Below are positions 10,565-20,475 of a stretch of DNA of 64,000 bases, piece by piece. The notes under the pieces were generated by a model. The model was not told the origin of the DNA, did no database searches, and saw nothing but the letters and a program-made list of their open reading frames with translations. The stretch's first letter is position 1, and each line of letters starts with the position of its first letter. Origin of the DNA: Meghimatium bilineatum (lineage: Eukaryota > Mollusca > Gastropoda > Stylommatophora > Philomycidae); the NCBI GenBank assembly GCA_034231615.1, contig CM067302.1, positions 14,736,990 to 14,800,989 of the forward strand, given 5' to 3'. Both the position numbers and the translations under genes were made by a program.

Positions 10565-11068
10565 TTAATGAGATCCATATTTATAGCATTAATGAGATCC
10601 ATATTTATAGCATTAATGAGATCCATATTTATAGCATTAATTAGATCCATATTTATAGCCTTAATGAGATCCATATTTATAGCCTTAATTAGATCCATAT
10701 TTATAGTCTTAATGAGATCCATATTTATAGCAGTAATGCGATCCATATTTATAGCCTTAATTAGATCCATATTTATAGCCAAAATAAGATTCATATTTAT
10801 AGCCATAATGAGATCCATATTTATAGCCATAATGAGATCCATATTTATAGCCTTAATGCGATCCATATTTATAGCCTTAATGAGATCCATATTTATAGCC
10901 TTAATGCGATCCATATTTATAGCCTTAATGAGATCCATATTTATAGCCTTAATGCGATCTATATTTATGGCCTTAATGAGATTCATATTTATAGCCTTAA
11001 TGCGATCCATATTTATAGCCTTAATGAGATCCATATTTATAGCCTTAATGCGATCCATATTTATAGCC
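10565..11068 (+). repeat. 24-bp in-frame array (21 units) inside RT
   Basis: Twenty-one tandem copies of an 8-codon segment encoding LMRSIFIA (variants LIRSIFIA, KIRFIFIA, IMRSIFIA). The array is followed without a break by LPKKPE, so the unit is the RT segment that normally occurs once as SIFIALPKK. The frame is open throughout. From about 10,850 units alternate between AGA and CGA for Arg, suggesting a 48-bp higher-order unit. Confidence 0.97.
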
Positions 11069-12297
11069 TTACCTAAGAAGCCAGAGACCAAAGAATATGA
11101 AGAACACCGTACAATCAGCCTCATGAGCCTTGTAACAAAAATATTTCTCAGAATCATCATGAACAGAGTGAGAAACAAAATAAAAACATAAATAAGCCAA
11201 GAACAATATGGTTTCGTAGAAGGCAAAGATACCAACAATGTTATATATATATTTTGAGAACACTAATTGAAAGGTCTATAGAGGTACAAACAGACATGTA
11301 CCTCAGTTTTATAGACTAAACATGAGCATTTGATAAAGTTAAACATAGTGAAGTTATACACATGCTAGAGAATCTGAACATCGGCAGTATAAAGATTTAA
11401 GAATAATCAAGAACATGTACTGACAACAAACAGCAGCAATAAGAGTAGGAACTCAATTTTGCTATTTTTCTACAAATAAAACAAGGAGTTAGACAGGCTT
11501 GTGTACTTTTACCACACCTGTTCTCTTAATACAGTGAAAACATATTGCGTGCAATAGTTGATATCCCAGGAATATCAGTGGGAAGACATTACATAAATAG
11601 TTTGAGATATGCGGATGACACTGTTCTGATTGCAAAACGGGAGGAAGATCTTCAAGATTTAATTAATGTAGTAGTCACAGAAAGTAAAAATAAAGGCCTC
11701 TTCCTAAATATCAAGAAAACAGAAGTAATGGTTATTTCAAAGAAACAAAATAACACACCTTGCAAGATCAAAGTGGATTATATAGTATTAAAACAGGTCG
11801 ACTAAATCAAATATTTAGGTACAACGATTACAGCAGATGGAAGAAGTTCAACAGAAATAAGAAGCAGAATAGGACAGGCAAAAACACAATTCAGAAAATT
11901 AAAAGAAATATTGTGTAATATATGACCTTGTCATTAGCGGTAAGAAAGAGAGATCTGCAGTGCTATATAACCCCTATACTAACATGTGGGTGCGAGTCTT
12001 GGACAATAAACAAACTGGTAAGTGGGAAATTAGAGGCAATAGAGGGGTGGTTCTATAGAAGAATGCTGAGAATACCATAGACTGCCAGAAAAACTAATGT
12101 AGAGGTGTTGAAAGAGTCAAATGTGAAACGGACCTTAATCAATAATATCAGAAATCGACAATCTTCATTCTTTGGCCACTTCATGAGAAAGGGAGGTTTG
12201 GAGAACATAGTCACAACAGGCAAGATTGAAGGCAACAGAGACAGAGGGCGACAACGTGAGAAAATATTAGACAGTTTGACAACCTGGCACGGCAGGG

Positions 12298-12923
12298 GTG
12301 GTTGGTTGGTTGCTGATCCAGCGGTCCATGAGCTCATGTCCATTGACCCAGTGCCATTAAATGGCATTATATTGCTGGGAAGTCTGTGAATTTAAGGCCC
12401 ATCCTGGGTCAGAGCCAGAGAATAACTATCACACCTCCAGGAAGGTAGGTCTCAACCTATGCACTGCTTCCCAGCCACTGTAGCCAAGATAGGGTTCACT
12501 GTGCTCATTCCCCGCCACCAATTGACAACTGGCTATACTGAACTTCTCTATTGCTCTAGGCAGGCAATCAAACGTTCGTCAAAAAGATTTTCACTTCCTG
12601 AAACACTGTGCCTCTGTGATGGGACTCAGTCATAGGAAAAAACAGTGCTGTATGTCAGTTTCCTCCTTCCCAGTACTGCACAGTACATCTCTGACTCCCT
12701 CCCAACCACAGAGGGTGCCATACATATAGTCAAGTAAACATGAAACACATTGCAACAAAAAAATAACAGCATAAGAAGCATAACTGTAAAGATGTCTGTC
12801 ACGAAGTTTCTATAAGAAGATAACCTCAATATAACGGCATGTCATCTACTAAGGTTTTCTGTTACATGTGTAGTTTGTCTAGTGGGCCATTGGTGAGACC
12901 CACATACTCAACCACATGCGTGA
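12298..12923 (+). mobile_element. rep-J, 626-bp unclassified repeat
   Basis: It splits the RTE 3' end and is flanked by CACGGCAGGG at 12,288-12,297 and 12,924-12,933 (10-bp TSD). It begins GTGGTTGGTTGGTTGCTGAT and ends near CAACCACATGCGTGA; GTGGTTG/CAACCAC at the ends may be short terminal inverted repeats. A second long copy lies at 32,458-33,195. Its last ~140 bp (GATAACCTCAATATAACGGC onward) also occur at 14,745-14,850 (-) and 48,230-48,310 after a different 5' part. It has no coding capacity; class unknown. Confidence 0.75.
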
Positions 12924-13125
12924 CACGGCAGGGAAACAACAACGATCTTGATACATAATACTGGAGACAGAGAACTGTGGAGAGGCATGCTCGTCTACGC
13001 CAGCCGGCATGGCACCTGATGATGATGATGACTATGTAACAACAACAAAAAAGTGAGAAAAACAATCATTATAACAAAATTTCTCCTTAAAAAAGCGATA
13101 TTTACAGCAAAATCAGACATAAAGC

Positions 13126-13286
13126 TCCGCCGAAGACGGATGTGTTGGGCCATTGGCGCAAATAAAACGGCAACACAACGCATTTCCATTCTCTGGACTA
13201 CATTCAACTGGAAATCTTGTAGGACCATTGTCCTACTACAAGAGAAATCCTGTGGGAGTTTGAGAATGAACGCTGAAGAAGAAGAA
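13126..13286 (+). mobile_element. SINE-B, full length
   Basis: Flanked by GACATAAAGC at 13,116-13,125 and 13,287-13,296 (10-bp TSD). Starts TCCGCCGAAGACGGATGTG and ends CGCTGAAGAAGAAGA. It shares the GACACAACGCATT...CTGGACTACAT block and the GGAGTTTGAGAA end with SINE-A. Confidence 0.9.
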
Positions 13287-13296
13287 GACATAAAGC

Positions 13297-13924
13297 GCCT
13301 TCACTTGCAACGATGTTGCTTTGTGATAGAACTAGTTACTGTTAGAACTCTTCCATATGCATACTTGAAAACGATAGTTCATGAAGAAAGTGGAAAAAAA
13401 ACCCGACAACTCCAAGTTCTGTTATCGTATTTACAAAAATGTCCAATTTCAATTTGACAGTAACCTTCTTGTCAAACTCCCTCTCTCTCCTTCTTTCTCT
13501 GAATTGCATTCATCAGCAACATTCCGCCTCTTCTTTGTCCCCCAACACTTCTCATAAACTTCCATATCTTCGAAATAACCGGTCTTCAAAAACACGTTTA
13601 TTTAACACCACGCGCCTCTGCCGTTTAGGACAACAAGACGCGCTGAATCCGGTCATTAAAATTTACAAGTTCTTAACTATCCACCGGGCGTGAAGATCCC
13701 ATAAACCCTGGCACTTACTCATCTTGATGGCTACGCCATCTTCCAGTTAGCCACACACGAAGATGCGCGCTCAAAGCCAATCGTTTAAAAACTAGATAAA
13801 GACATACATCTTTTGTAATCCTTTCTTCTCTCTTTCCAAATGATTGTCAGAATCCGGCTTTTAGGTAATGTCTTCTAAACTTACGTAAGAATTTAAGCCG
13901 GTTTCAATTAGACGGCGTTGATGT
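13297..13924. other. No recognisable feature
   Basis: Moderate-complexity sequence. Short open frames here match no family I know. Confidence 0.4.
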
Positions 13925-14165
13925 TCTAGGAATTTGGATTCTATACTGAAGTCGGACGTGTCAGGTCCAACTCGCTGATAACGGATCTTCGTCTACGTTC
14001 GTTCTAAAATTCCTGTAGATTAGCAGAATGTAGTCGAGAGATCAGAATGTGTTGTGTGATGGTTTACAGATATGATGCGATATCAGCGCCTTTCGGCAAA
14101 ACACGTCCTGCTTTAGCATGGTCTTCTGGTCACTTTGAGCATATAAGAAATGGAACAGCCCACCA
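13925..14165 (-). mobile_element. SINE-A fragment, decayed
   Basis: From 13,985 the minus strand matches the SINE-A 3' half (GCGATATCAGCGCC, GTAGATTAGCAGAATGTAG). A short plus-oriented scrap (CTGAAGTCGGACGTGTCAGG) lies at 13,946. Confidence 0.6.
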
Positions 14166-14253
14166 TATTTAGATATGTACCCCACGTGGACAATCTGTAA
14201 AGAATACAAAGCATTCTGCGGAACTAACAACTGTCCAGCTCTACTTCAATGAC

Positions 14254-14645
14254 TACAGGTGGATGACCACATTAGGTTAATGCTACAGACGGATGACCAC
14301 ACTACGTCAATGCATACCGGTGGATGAACACAATTCGTCAATGCCTATAAGTGGATGACAAATATACATATATGCCTATAGGTGGATAACTACAATACGT
14401 CTATGTCTATAGGTGGATAACTACAATACATATATGCCTATAGGTGGATAACTACAATACGTCTATGTCTATAGGTGGATAACTACAATACGTCTATGCC
14501 AACAGGTGGATAACTACAATACGTCTATGCCTATAGGTGGATAACTACAATACGTCTATGCCTACAGGTGGATAACTACAATACGTCTATACCTACAGGT
14601 GGATAACTACAATACGTCTATGTCTACAGGTGGATGACCACAGTA
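14254..14645. repeat. 32-bp minisatellite, ~12 units
   Basis: Unit around AGGTGGATAACTACAATACG. The first three units are diverged and the inner ones nearly identical, as expected when an array homogenises from its centre. Confidence 0.95.
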
Positions 14646-14744
14646 CAGTTTATTGAAAATTATCCGTATCAGATTATAGCAACCACCGGATACACTCTAT
14701 AATCCTGCATTCGGACTGCTGATAGCAACATTTACGCATGTGGT

Positions 14745-15090
14745 TCCGACTGTGGGTCTCACCAAATGGCTCACTAGACAAACCAACCCAGAAAACCTTA
14801 GTAGATAACATGCCTTTATATTGAGGTTATCTTCTTATAGAAGCTTCATGGCACGTCATCTATACAATCCCGTAGTCGTAACCTTCGATAACAGTTACCA
14901 TGTTGTTTCGACAAGCCGATGTTGTGCTTGAACTAGTTACGGGCACGGCGTGGGTGGGCGGAACAGCAAAGAAACCTGTCGCAAGGGCCAGAGTTGTGCC
15001 CTGATGTCGAGGTCTGTTTCGGCGGCATTAGACTCGAAACACCGAGATGGATGTCTGCTGGAACAGAGGGTGGAGCACCTAAGGGAATGC
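14745..15090 (-). mobile_element. rep-J relative (alternative 5' part)
   Basis: On the minus strand: CTGTTCCAGCAGACATCC, GTGCCCGTAACTAGTTCAAG, AACAACATGGTAACTGTTAT, then GATAACCTCAATATAAAGGC and ACCACATGCGTAAA. The second half equals the end of rep-J. The first half recurs at 48,030-48,230 and seeds the array at 39,186. Confidence 0.7.
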
Positions 15091-15162
15091 TCCACGTGTT
15101 GTAGACAGTTTCTAATCAAGAATCAAGAAGAAGTATCAAGATTGCAACAACTACAACATGGC

Positions 15163-15214
<52 letters not shown>
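15163..15214. repeat. (AAT)n microsatellite, ~17 units
   Basis: A pure AAT run. Confidence 0.98.
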
Positions 15215-15215
<1 letters not shown>

Positions 15216-15924
15216 GGTTCAAAATCGTTCGGGTCGCAGGGGTGCCATACTGGAGACATCAAAACAAAGATACCTCCAAACACCCCTATTCTCAATCATT
15301 CGAAGGAGTGTTGCAAAATCATGATAGACTATTATTTGATGTTATCAATGAAGGATTCTCTGTGTCCCTCTCTCCTCCCATTACAACACTGTACTTCATT
15401 TAATTAAAAAATAAATATATCCTAGTATAACCTAGAGCGGAACAAGGAAGAGGAAGTAAAAACATGTCGTAGCCCTTGCCGAAATTGGATATGCTGGGCA
15501 AAACGGTGGAAATAACGCAGCTCCGCTGTACAACTGGCAGCGCTTCTTTGACTATTCTATCAATCTCAAATCTAGCGAATATTCAAGACGCTAATAGGAG
15601 AACAAACGGTGGAGAAGATCTCAGTCAAACTATAAACTTCAACTCATTCTGTTCTTTGTAATAGATATTAAAGATTCAATTAAATAGAGGATTGATTATA
15701 TTGTACTTATGTTTTCCATAAGTGCTCTATCTTTCTTAAAAAAACATAAACCTCTTGTCAAACGTATCATTCACAGCACGTAATTCAATAGCTTCGAGCG
15801 ATAACCTCCAAGGATCTCAAAAAAAAATTACTTATCGACAAGACTTCCTGACTCTGTTTAAACCTTGAACTTCGAAATTCTGCAAGACAATTTAACAGAT
15901 AATGCAAAAATGAACTGTGTGGAC
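15215..15924. other. No gene; weak SINE-B-like scrap
   Basis: A stretch at about 15,478-15,540 (GCCGAAATTGGATATGCTGG) vaguely resembles SINE-B. The rest is unrecognised. Confidence 0.4.
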
Positions 15925-16540
15925 CATTTTGATTATTTCCGTGCTTTTCGTTGGCGGCCGTCTTAGCTATTTTTGGCATGCTACGCCAAGTATAGGAGTT
16001 ATATAACTCCTATACTAACATATGGATGCGAATCTTTGACAATAAACAAACTGGAAAGTGGGAAATTAGAGGCAATAGAGATGTGGTTCTATAGAAGTAT
16101 GCTGAGAATACCATGGACTGCCAGAAAAACTAATGTAAAGGTGTTGAAAGAGTCAAATGCGAAACGGACCTTAATCAATAATATAAGAAAAAGACAATTT
16201 TTTTTTGGCTACTTCATGAGACAGGAAGATTTTGAGAACATAGTCCCAACAGGCAAAATTGAAGGCAACAGAGACGCGGGAGACAACGTCAGAAAATATT
16301 AGACAGTTTGAGAACCTGGCACGGCAAGGAAACAACAACGACTTTGATACATAATACTGTGGACAGAGATCTGTAGAGAGCCATGACCGCCTACGCCAGC
16401 CGGCATGGCACCTGATGATGATGACTCCAAGTATAAAAATATTGAAGAAAAAACTCACGACAATAATAAAAAACGTAACGAAAAAAGTCCTAATTAATTA
16501 TGTACAGAAGTCTTATAGTACTGTTCAAAGTCACGGTCAC
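15925..16540 (+). mobile_element. SINE-L head, split by an RTE insertion
   Basis: TTCCGTGCTTTTCGTTGGCG ... CTATTTTTGGCATG up to 15,994 and then ATAATAAAAAACGTAACG after 16,427 form one L head. CCAAGTATA is duplicated on either side (15,986-15,994; 16,427-16,435) of the inserted LINE. Confidence 0.75.
15995..16426 (+). mobile_element. RTE LINE, 5'-truncated insertion
   Basis: Encodes PILTYGCESLTINKLESGKL, WFYRSMLRIPWTARKTNVKV, a GHFMR-like block (GYFMRQ) and GKIEGNRD, then GGCATGGCACCTGATGATGA. It closely matches the 3' part of the RTE copy at 8,998-13,030. A 9-bp TSD (CCAAGTATA) marks the ends. Its 5' edge is a perfect 24-bp palindrome (15,991-16,014). Confidence 0.88.
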
Positions 16541-16544
16541 AAAG

Positions 16545-17124
16545 CCACTGCCTCCTGACCATAAATCAAAGTGCTTGACCACTATACCGAGAAGAGATCC
16601 ACGACGAATTACATCCTATTGGTCGAAACGCTTTTTGAGATAAAACGCAGAAGCAAAAACAACTCCTACGGACGACCTCCACCAGAATTCTCTCCCTTCC
16701 CTTTATTTCATCCCTCCTTTACTACCGCTTTCATCTCATCACGCTTACTCAACTTGTACTCACTCGTACCTCCTGCATCGACGCCCTCACCAAAGTTTTC
16801 AAAACAATCGCTTGGCCTCCTTATGTGTTACGCATTTCATTCGACTTTCAAGTCAATTTAAAAAACATACAAGACTCCCCTTCTACTTTACTATCCCATA
16901 ATTTCTAGTATGTCACCAGATTTATATTCTAAGACCTCCCAGGAGAAGGCATCACCAGATGGACAGCTAGAATCTCCCAGAGCGTGTCAACCAGGCATAC
17001 CAAAATCGTTTATCCTTGCTTGTAATGATCACAGTTTTAAGAACGGCTCTAGAGTTGTTTTCTTTTAATGCCGCGATAAGTGCGTTCCCATTCACGAATG
17101 CGAGATTTATGAAGTACTCTGAAA
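16545..17124. other. No recognisable feature
   Basis: Pyrimidine-rich stretches and no supported gene. Confidence 0.4.
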
Positions 17125-17310
17125 GCTTATAACCCAATTCTTCTCAGTTTCATCATGTGCCGTCTCCGCGTCAGAAGTTGCTTGCGACGACCAATCAACA
17201 TCCTCTACCCCTTGCCTTGGTGGTCACTCTACTAGACTGTACCCTGTCCATCTGGTGATATTTTTCTCCCACTTGTATCTCTGCCTACATCTTACTTTCC
17301 TCCACCATAA
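17125..17310 (-). mobile_element. LINE-C 3' end
   Basis: On the plus strand TCCCACTTGTATCTCTGCC and TAGACTGTACCCTGTCCATC are the complement of the LINE-C C-terminal block; the end is CATCATGTGCCGTCTCCGC. Confidence 0.7.
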
Positions 17311-17364
17311 CCAGGTCGCCAGTTAAGACCGGTGTACAGAAAGTAAACATGGCCTGAAAGGTTG

Positions 17365-17535
17365 ATCTTTGATTAATTCCGTGCATTTCGTTAGTCGGCC
17401 TTGACGTTTTTTTTTAGCTTGGGACTATAAGTATATAAATAGGGACGAACGAAAATCACCAAAATAATCAAAAACGTAACGAATGAAGGCGTGTTTATTT
17501 TCTATACAGAGGTCTTTACTACCGACGGTCTCGTC
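17365..17535 (+). mobile_element. SINE-L head fragment
   Basis: TTCCGTGCATTTCGTTAGTC, AAGTATATAAATAGGGACGA, ATCAAAAACGTAACGAATGA: the L head without the shared 3' half. Confidence 0.65.
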
Positions 17536-17762
17536 TCGCTGCAACACTTGCCTCAAGACAATAACTCTTCAACAAGATGTTATTTTTTTAATATGTCCAA
17601 AGTACTTTATGTGATTTTCTTCCCCTTATTACTCTTTTCAGTACTAAGATCGCAGTGCCATCCCCGCTGCTCCAATTACTGCCTACCTGTGTGATTATTT
17701 CTCTTGTTTTTCCAGTTTTATCACTTCATGTGTGTCATTTATTTATTTAAGTATAATTATAT

Positions 17763-17836
17763 TTAGGGTTAGGGTTAGGGTTAGGATTAGTTATTTAAAA
17801 CATAACTAGCCCTAACTCCTAACCTTAATCCTAAAA
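17763..17836. repeat. Inverted interstitial telomeric repeats
   Basis: TTAGGG three times plus TTAGGA variants at 17,763-17,790, a short AT spacer, then CCCTAA and variants on the other strand at 17,810-17,836. The two stretches face each other and form an imperfect inverted repeat. Confidence 0.85.
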
Positions 17837-17897
17837 AAAATTCAATATTTCAATTAATTATTGATTATTTATTGATATAATAGTTAGATCAGTTAAC

Positions 17898-18055
17898 TCT
17901 GCCGAAGACGGATGTGTCGGGCCATTGGCGCAAATAAAACGGCGACACAACGCATTTCCATTCTCTGGACTACATCCTGCTGGAAATCTAATAGGACCAT
18001 GGTCCTGCTACAAGAGAAATTCAGCAGGAGTTTGAGAATGTACGCTGAAGAAGAA
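17898..18055 (+). mobile_element. SINE-B, full length
   Basis: Perfect 11-bp TSD GATCAGTTAAC (17,887-17,897; 18,056-18,066). Inside lies the palindrome AGGACCATGGTCCT (17,993-18,006), nested in a longer stem (17,975-17,989 with 18,015-18,029). SINE-A lacks this insert. Confidence 0.93.
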
Positions 18056-18128
18056 GATCAGTTAACCACACATCATACATAGTTAGGCACTTATAGAAAA
18101 GAAGAAAGACAACAGCGGTTGAACTGAG

Positions 18129-18149
18129 ATACCCCCCCCCCAACCCCCC
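18129..18149. repeat. C-rich tract
   Basis: C runs of 11 and 6 separated by AA. Confidence 0.95.
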
Positions 18150-18174
18150 ACATCCAATATTTATTGTTCTCATA

Positions 18175-18300
18175 CACCAGGTTGGATTTGGCTATTTTTG
18201 GAATGCGACTCCAAGTATTTAAATAGCAACCAATTAAAAGTCCAATAATAATGTAAAAGGTAACAAACTGGGTCCAAATTAACTCAGCTAGTATGTCTGC
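18175..18300 (+). mobile_element. SINE-L head interrupted by SINE-A
   Basis: GGCTATTTTTGGAATGCGAC, AAGTATTTAAATAGCAACCA, GTCCAAATTAACTCAGCTAG. After the SINE-A, CTGCACCGTTGAAGCCAAG resembles the next part of the L head, so SINE-A seems to sit inside it. Confidence 0.65.
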
Positions 18301-18592
18301 CGCCCATGTGTTGCCGGGGTCTGAAAGGGGAGCAAAGAATAGCAACACTGTTTACCTTCCATGCATGTCGTAAAAGGCGAATAAGAAGGTTATGGGATGG
18401 AGTTGGCTGTCCGTCCGATATAGGGTCAGTGACCAAAAGTCATGCTGAAGTCGGATGTGTCAGACCGAAAGGCGCAAATATCGCAGCAATGCTGTAAACC
18501 ATGACACAACGCATTCCGTTCTCCAGACTACGTCCTGCTAATCTGCAGGAGTTTGAGAACGAACGCAGAAGAAGGAGAAGAATAAGAAGAAG
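18301..18592 (+). mobile_element. SINE-A, full length
   Basis: CGCCCATGTGTTGCCGGGG to (AGA)n. GTCTGC lies on both sides (18,295-18,300; 18,593-18,598), a short possible TSD. The internal stem around TATGGGATGG is degraded on its 3' side. Confidence 0.88.
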
Positions 18593-18616
18593 GTCTGCAC
18601 CGTTGAAGCCAAGTTC

Positions 18617-18728
18617 ACAGTAACACGAATGTTCAAGGTAATCTACGCACATGCAACTGCAGTAACATGGATGTTCAAGGTAATCTACGCACATGCAACT
18701 GCAGTAACATGAATATTGAAGGTAATCC
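18617..18728. repeat. 42-bp repeat, ~2.7 units
   Basis: The unit includes GTTCAAGGTAATCTACGCAC and ATGCAACTGCAGTAACAT. Confidence 0.9.
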
Positions 18729-18734
18729 CAATTA

Positions 18735-19632
18735 AAAGTCCAGGAGATTCATCAACAGAAATATCACACCGTATTGCACTGGCTGCTAACTCATTCAATA
18801 AACTATCAAATATCTGGCATTAAAAAACACTAAGAAATAACACAAAACTCAAAATCTTCAACTCCTGCATAATTCTAACATTAACATATGGATGCGAATG
18901 TTGGAAATCAACATCAAAATTATAACAAAGACTAAATACCTTTGAAAATAAATGTCTTAGAAGGCTACTGAACATACGTTGGCCTGACTTCAAATCAAAC
19001 ACAGTTGTCAGACAAGAATCAAAACAAGAATATGTATCCACCTATATTAGAAAGCGTCGCTGGAATTACATCGGACACGCGCTACGAATGGATATTGAAA
19101 GACTCCCTTGTCAAGCTTTGATGTGGTCATCAAAGGGTAAGTGAAAACGAGGAAGAGAAAAATAAACTTTTCGTAGAACTATTACAAGAGAACGCTTCAC
19201 CACCTGTATCAGAAACAATGAAGATCTAAACCAAATTGCAATGAAACAAAAGACATGGAAATCGATGACATTCGACCTATGTGCCATCTTTGGCTATAGA
19301 GCAGGGGTGGGCAAACTGCGGGCCGCCATTGGATATTTTGCGGCCCTCAAACACATTTTTAAATACACGAACATTGTTAAAATATTTGCAAAACCTTTTA
19401 TCCATATTAGAAAATATACTGTTATAGTGTAAGTCTGTTAGAAATGTAATTTATTTCAGAAGTTATCTACATTATGTAAAACTACCTTTCTTTACAATAA
19501 AAATATTTAATTGATTACTTACCGAGAAATTTTAAACAAAAACATACATAATATTATATGCGGCCCTCCAATAGCTTTACAATTTTCAATGCGGCCCTCT
19601 GCACAAAAAGTTTGCCCACCCCTGCCCTAGAG
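18735..19632 (+). mobile_element. LINE-D 3' part, split by a hAT MITE
   Basis: Reads STEISHRIALAANSFNKLSN, TLTYGCECWKS, NKCLRRLLNIRWPDFKSN, RRWNYIGHALRMDIERLPCQ, then an internal stop and ETWKSM-like codons (KTWKSMTFDLCAIFG). The terminus CCCTAGAGGAATAACTAAC resumes after the 323-bp MITE. It is longer than the copy at 8,563 and shows the RT thumb region. Its expanded (CTAA)n tail follows at 19,633. Confidence 0.85.
19302..19624. mobile_element. hAT-type MITE, 323 bp
   Basis: Terminal inverted repeats start CAGGGGTGGGCAAACT at both ends, a classic hAT end. TSD CTATAGAG / CCCTAGAG (19,294-19,301; 19,625-19,632; 8 bp, two mismatches). The other LINE-D copy has CCCTAGAG once, an empty-site comparison that confirms the insertion. 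No transposase; non-autonomous. Confidence 0.95.
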
Positions 19633-19941
19633 GAATAACTAACTAAATAACTAACTAAATAACTAACTAAATAACTAACTAAAAAACTAACTAACTAAAT
19701 AACTAACTAACCAAATAACTAACTAACCAAATAATTAACTAACTAAATAACTAACTACTTAAATAACTAACTACCTAAATAACTAACTAAATAACTAACT
19801 AACTAAATAACTAACTAACCAAATAACTAACTAACCAAATAACTAAGTAACCAAATAACTAACTAAATAACTAACTACCTAAATAACTAACTACCTAAAT
19901 AACAAACTAAATAACTAACTAACTAACTAACTAACTAATAA
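19633..19941. repeat. (CTAACTAAATAA)n, LINE-D tail expansion
   Basis: Twelve-base-like units built from AACTAACTAAATA, directly following the LINE-D terminus. Confidence 0.95.
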
Positions 19942-20194
19942 TTTAAAAGGTAACTAACTGGGTCCAAATAAACACAGCTAGACGACATGTACAGTTGATA
20001 GCCACGGATTAGTAGCAACCGAGGTTACACAGGCCCGTACAAGGTTTATTGTGTGAATGACATAAAGAAGTTAGAGAGTATGTCTAATGATGCGTGTACC
20101 TAAACAAGGATGCCAATTATGTCAGTAGTTCTGACGTGTATATTTTCAAGTAGAGAATTTATGAAACTGCAATGTACTACTCATCACAGATGTT

Positions 20195-20474
20195 ATCAGA
20201 AAACGCCGTTGGTCCTACATCGAGCATGTCCTACGCGCAGACACCAACAGAATACACCACCAATCTCTTGAATGGATACCTACAGGCAAAAGAGCAAGGG
20301 GTAGACCAAAAGAAACACTCAGAAGAACAATACTTAGAGAAAGTAAAACAACCAATATTCATACTATTCAAGAACTGCACAGAAAAGCTTTGAACAGACA
20401 GAATTGGAGAGATTTGACCTCTGCCCTATGCGCTAACTTCAGCGCAAAAGGAAAATGAATGAATGAATGAATGT
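20195..20474 (+). mobile_element. LINE-E 3' end
   Basis: Across frames: IRKRRWSYIEHVLRADTNRI, then EWIPTGKRARGRPKETLRRT, ALNRQNWRDLTSALCANFSA and KGK*, ending in (GAAT)n. This is an RTE-like C-terminus. The copy at 34,990-35,196 is nearly identical in its last 190 bp. Confidence 0.82.
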
Positions 20475-20475
20475 A

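Larger units (their letters stand above)
8998..13030 (+). mobile_element. RTE/BovB-like LINE, near full-length, defective
   Basis: Endonuclease domain at about 9010-9750: TWNVRSLAQCGKLDNI, GDFNAKIGE, GRFGLGVKNERCHFLIEW, NQTDYILVSKRR and NSDHILLVAKL (the SDH catalytic end). These closely follow the BovB/RTE pattern. The catalytic Glu block (normally SEVRWTG) is lost at GMRCTGARE. RT: KTPGPDNIT (10,447), SIFIALPKKPE (11,054), FID.T.AFDKV (motif A, 11,309), LRYADDTVLIAKRE (catalytic YADD, 11,600) and KKTEVMVISKK (11,717). C-terminus: CESWTINK, WFYRRMLRIP, FFGHFMRKGG. It ends at GGCATGGCACC plus (GAT)n at 13,030. Stops and frameshifts break it at several points. It is interrupted by a 24-bp array (10,565-11,068), rep-J (12,298-12,923) and a tiny LINE-F insert (9993-10,019). 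Confidence 0.9.

Noticed and set aside
10342-11238. A 298-codon minus-strand frame with KAINMDLI repeats
   Set aside because: Antisense shadow of the RTE array.
17763-17836. A true chromosome end
   Set aside because: Only a few TTAGGG copies, inverted, with ordinary repeats on both sides.
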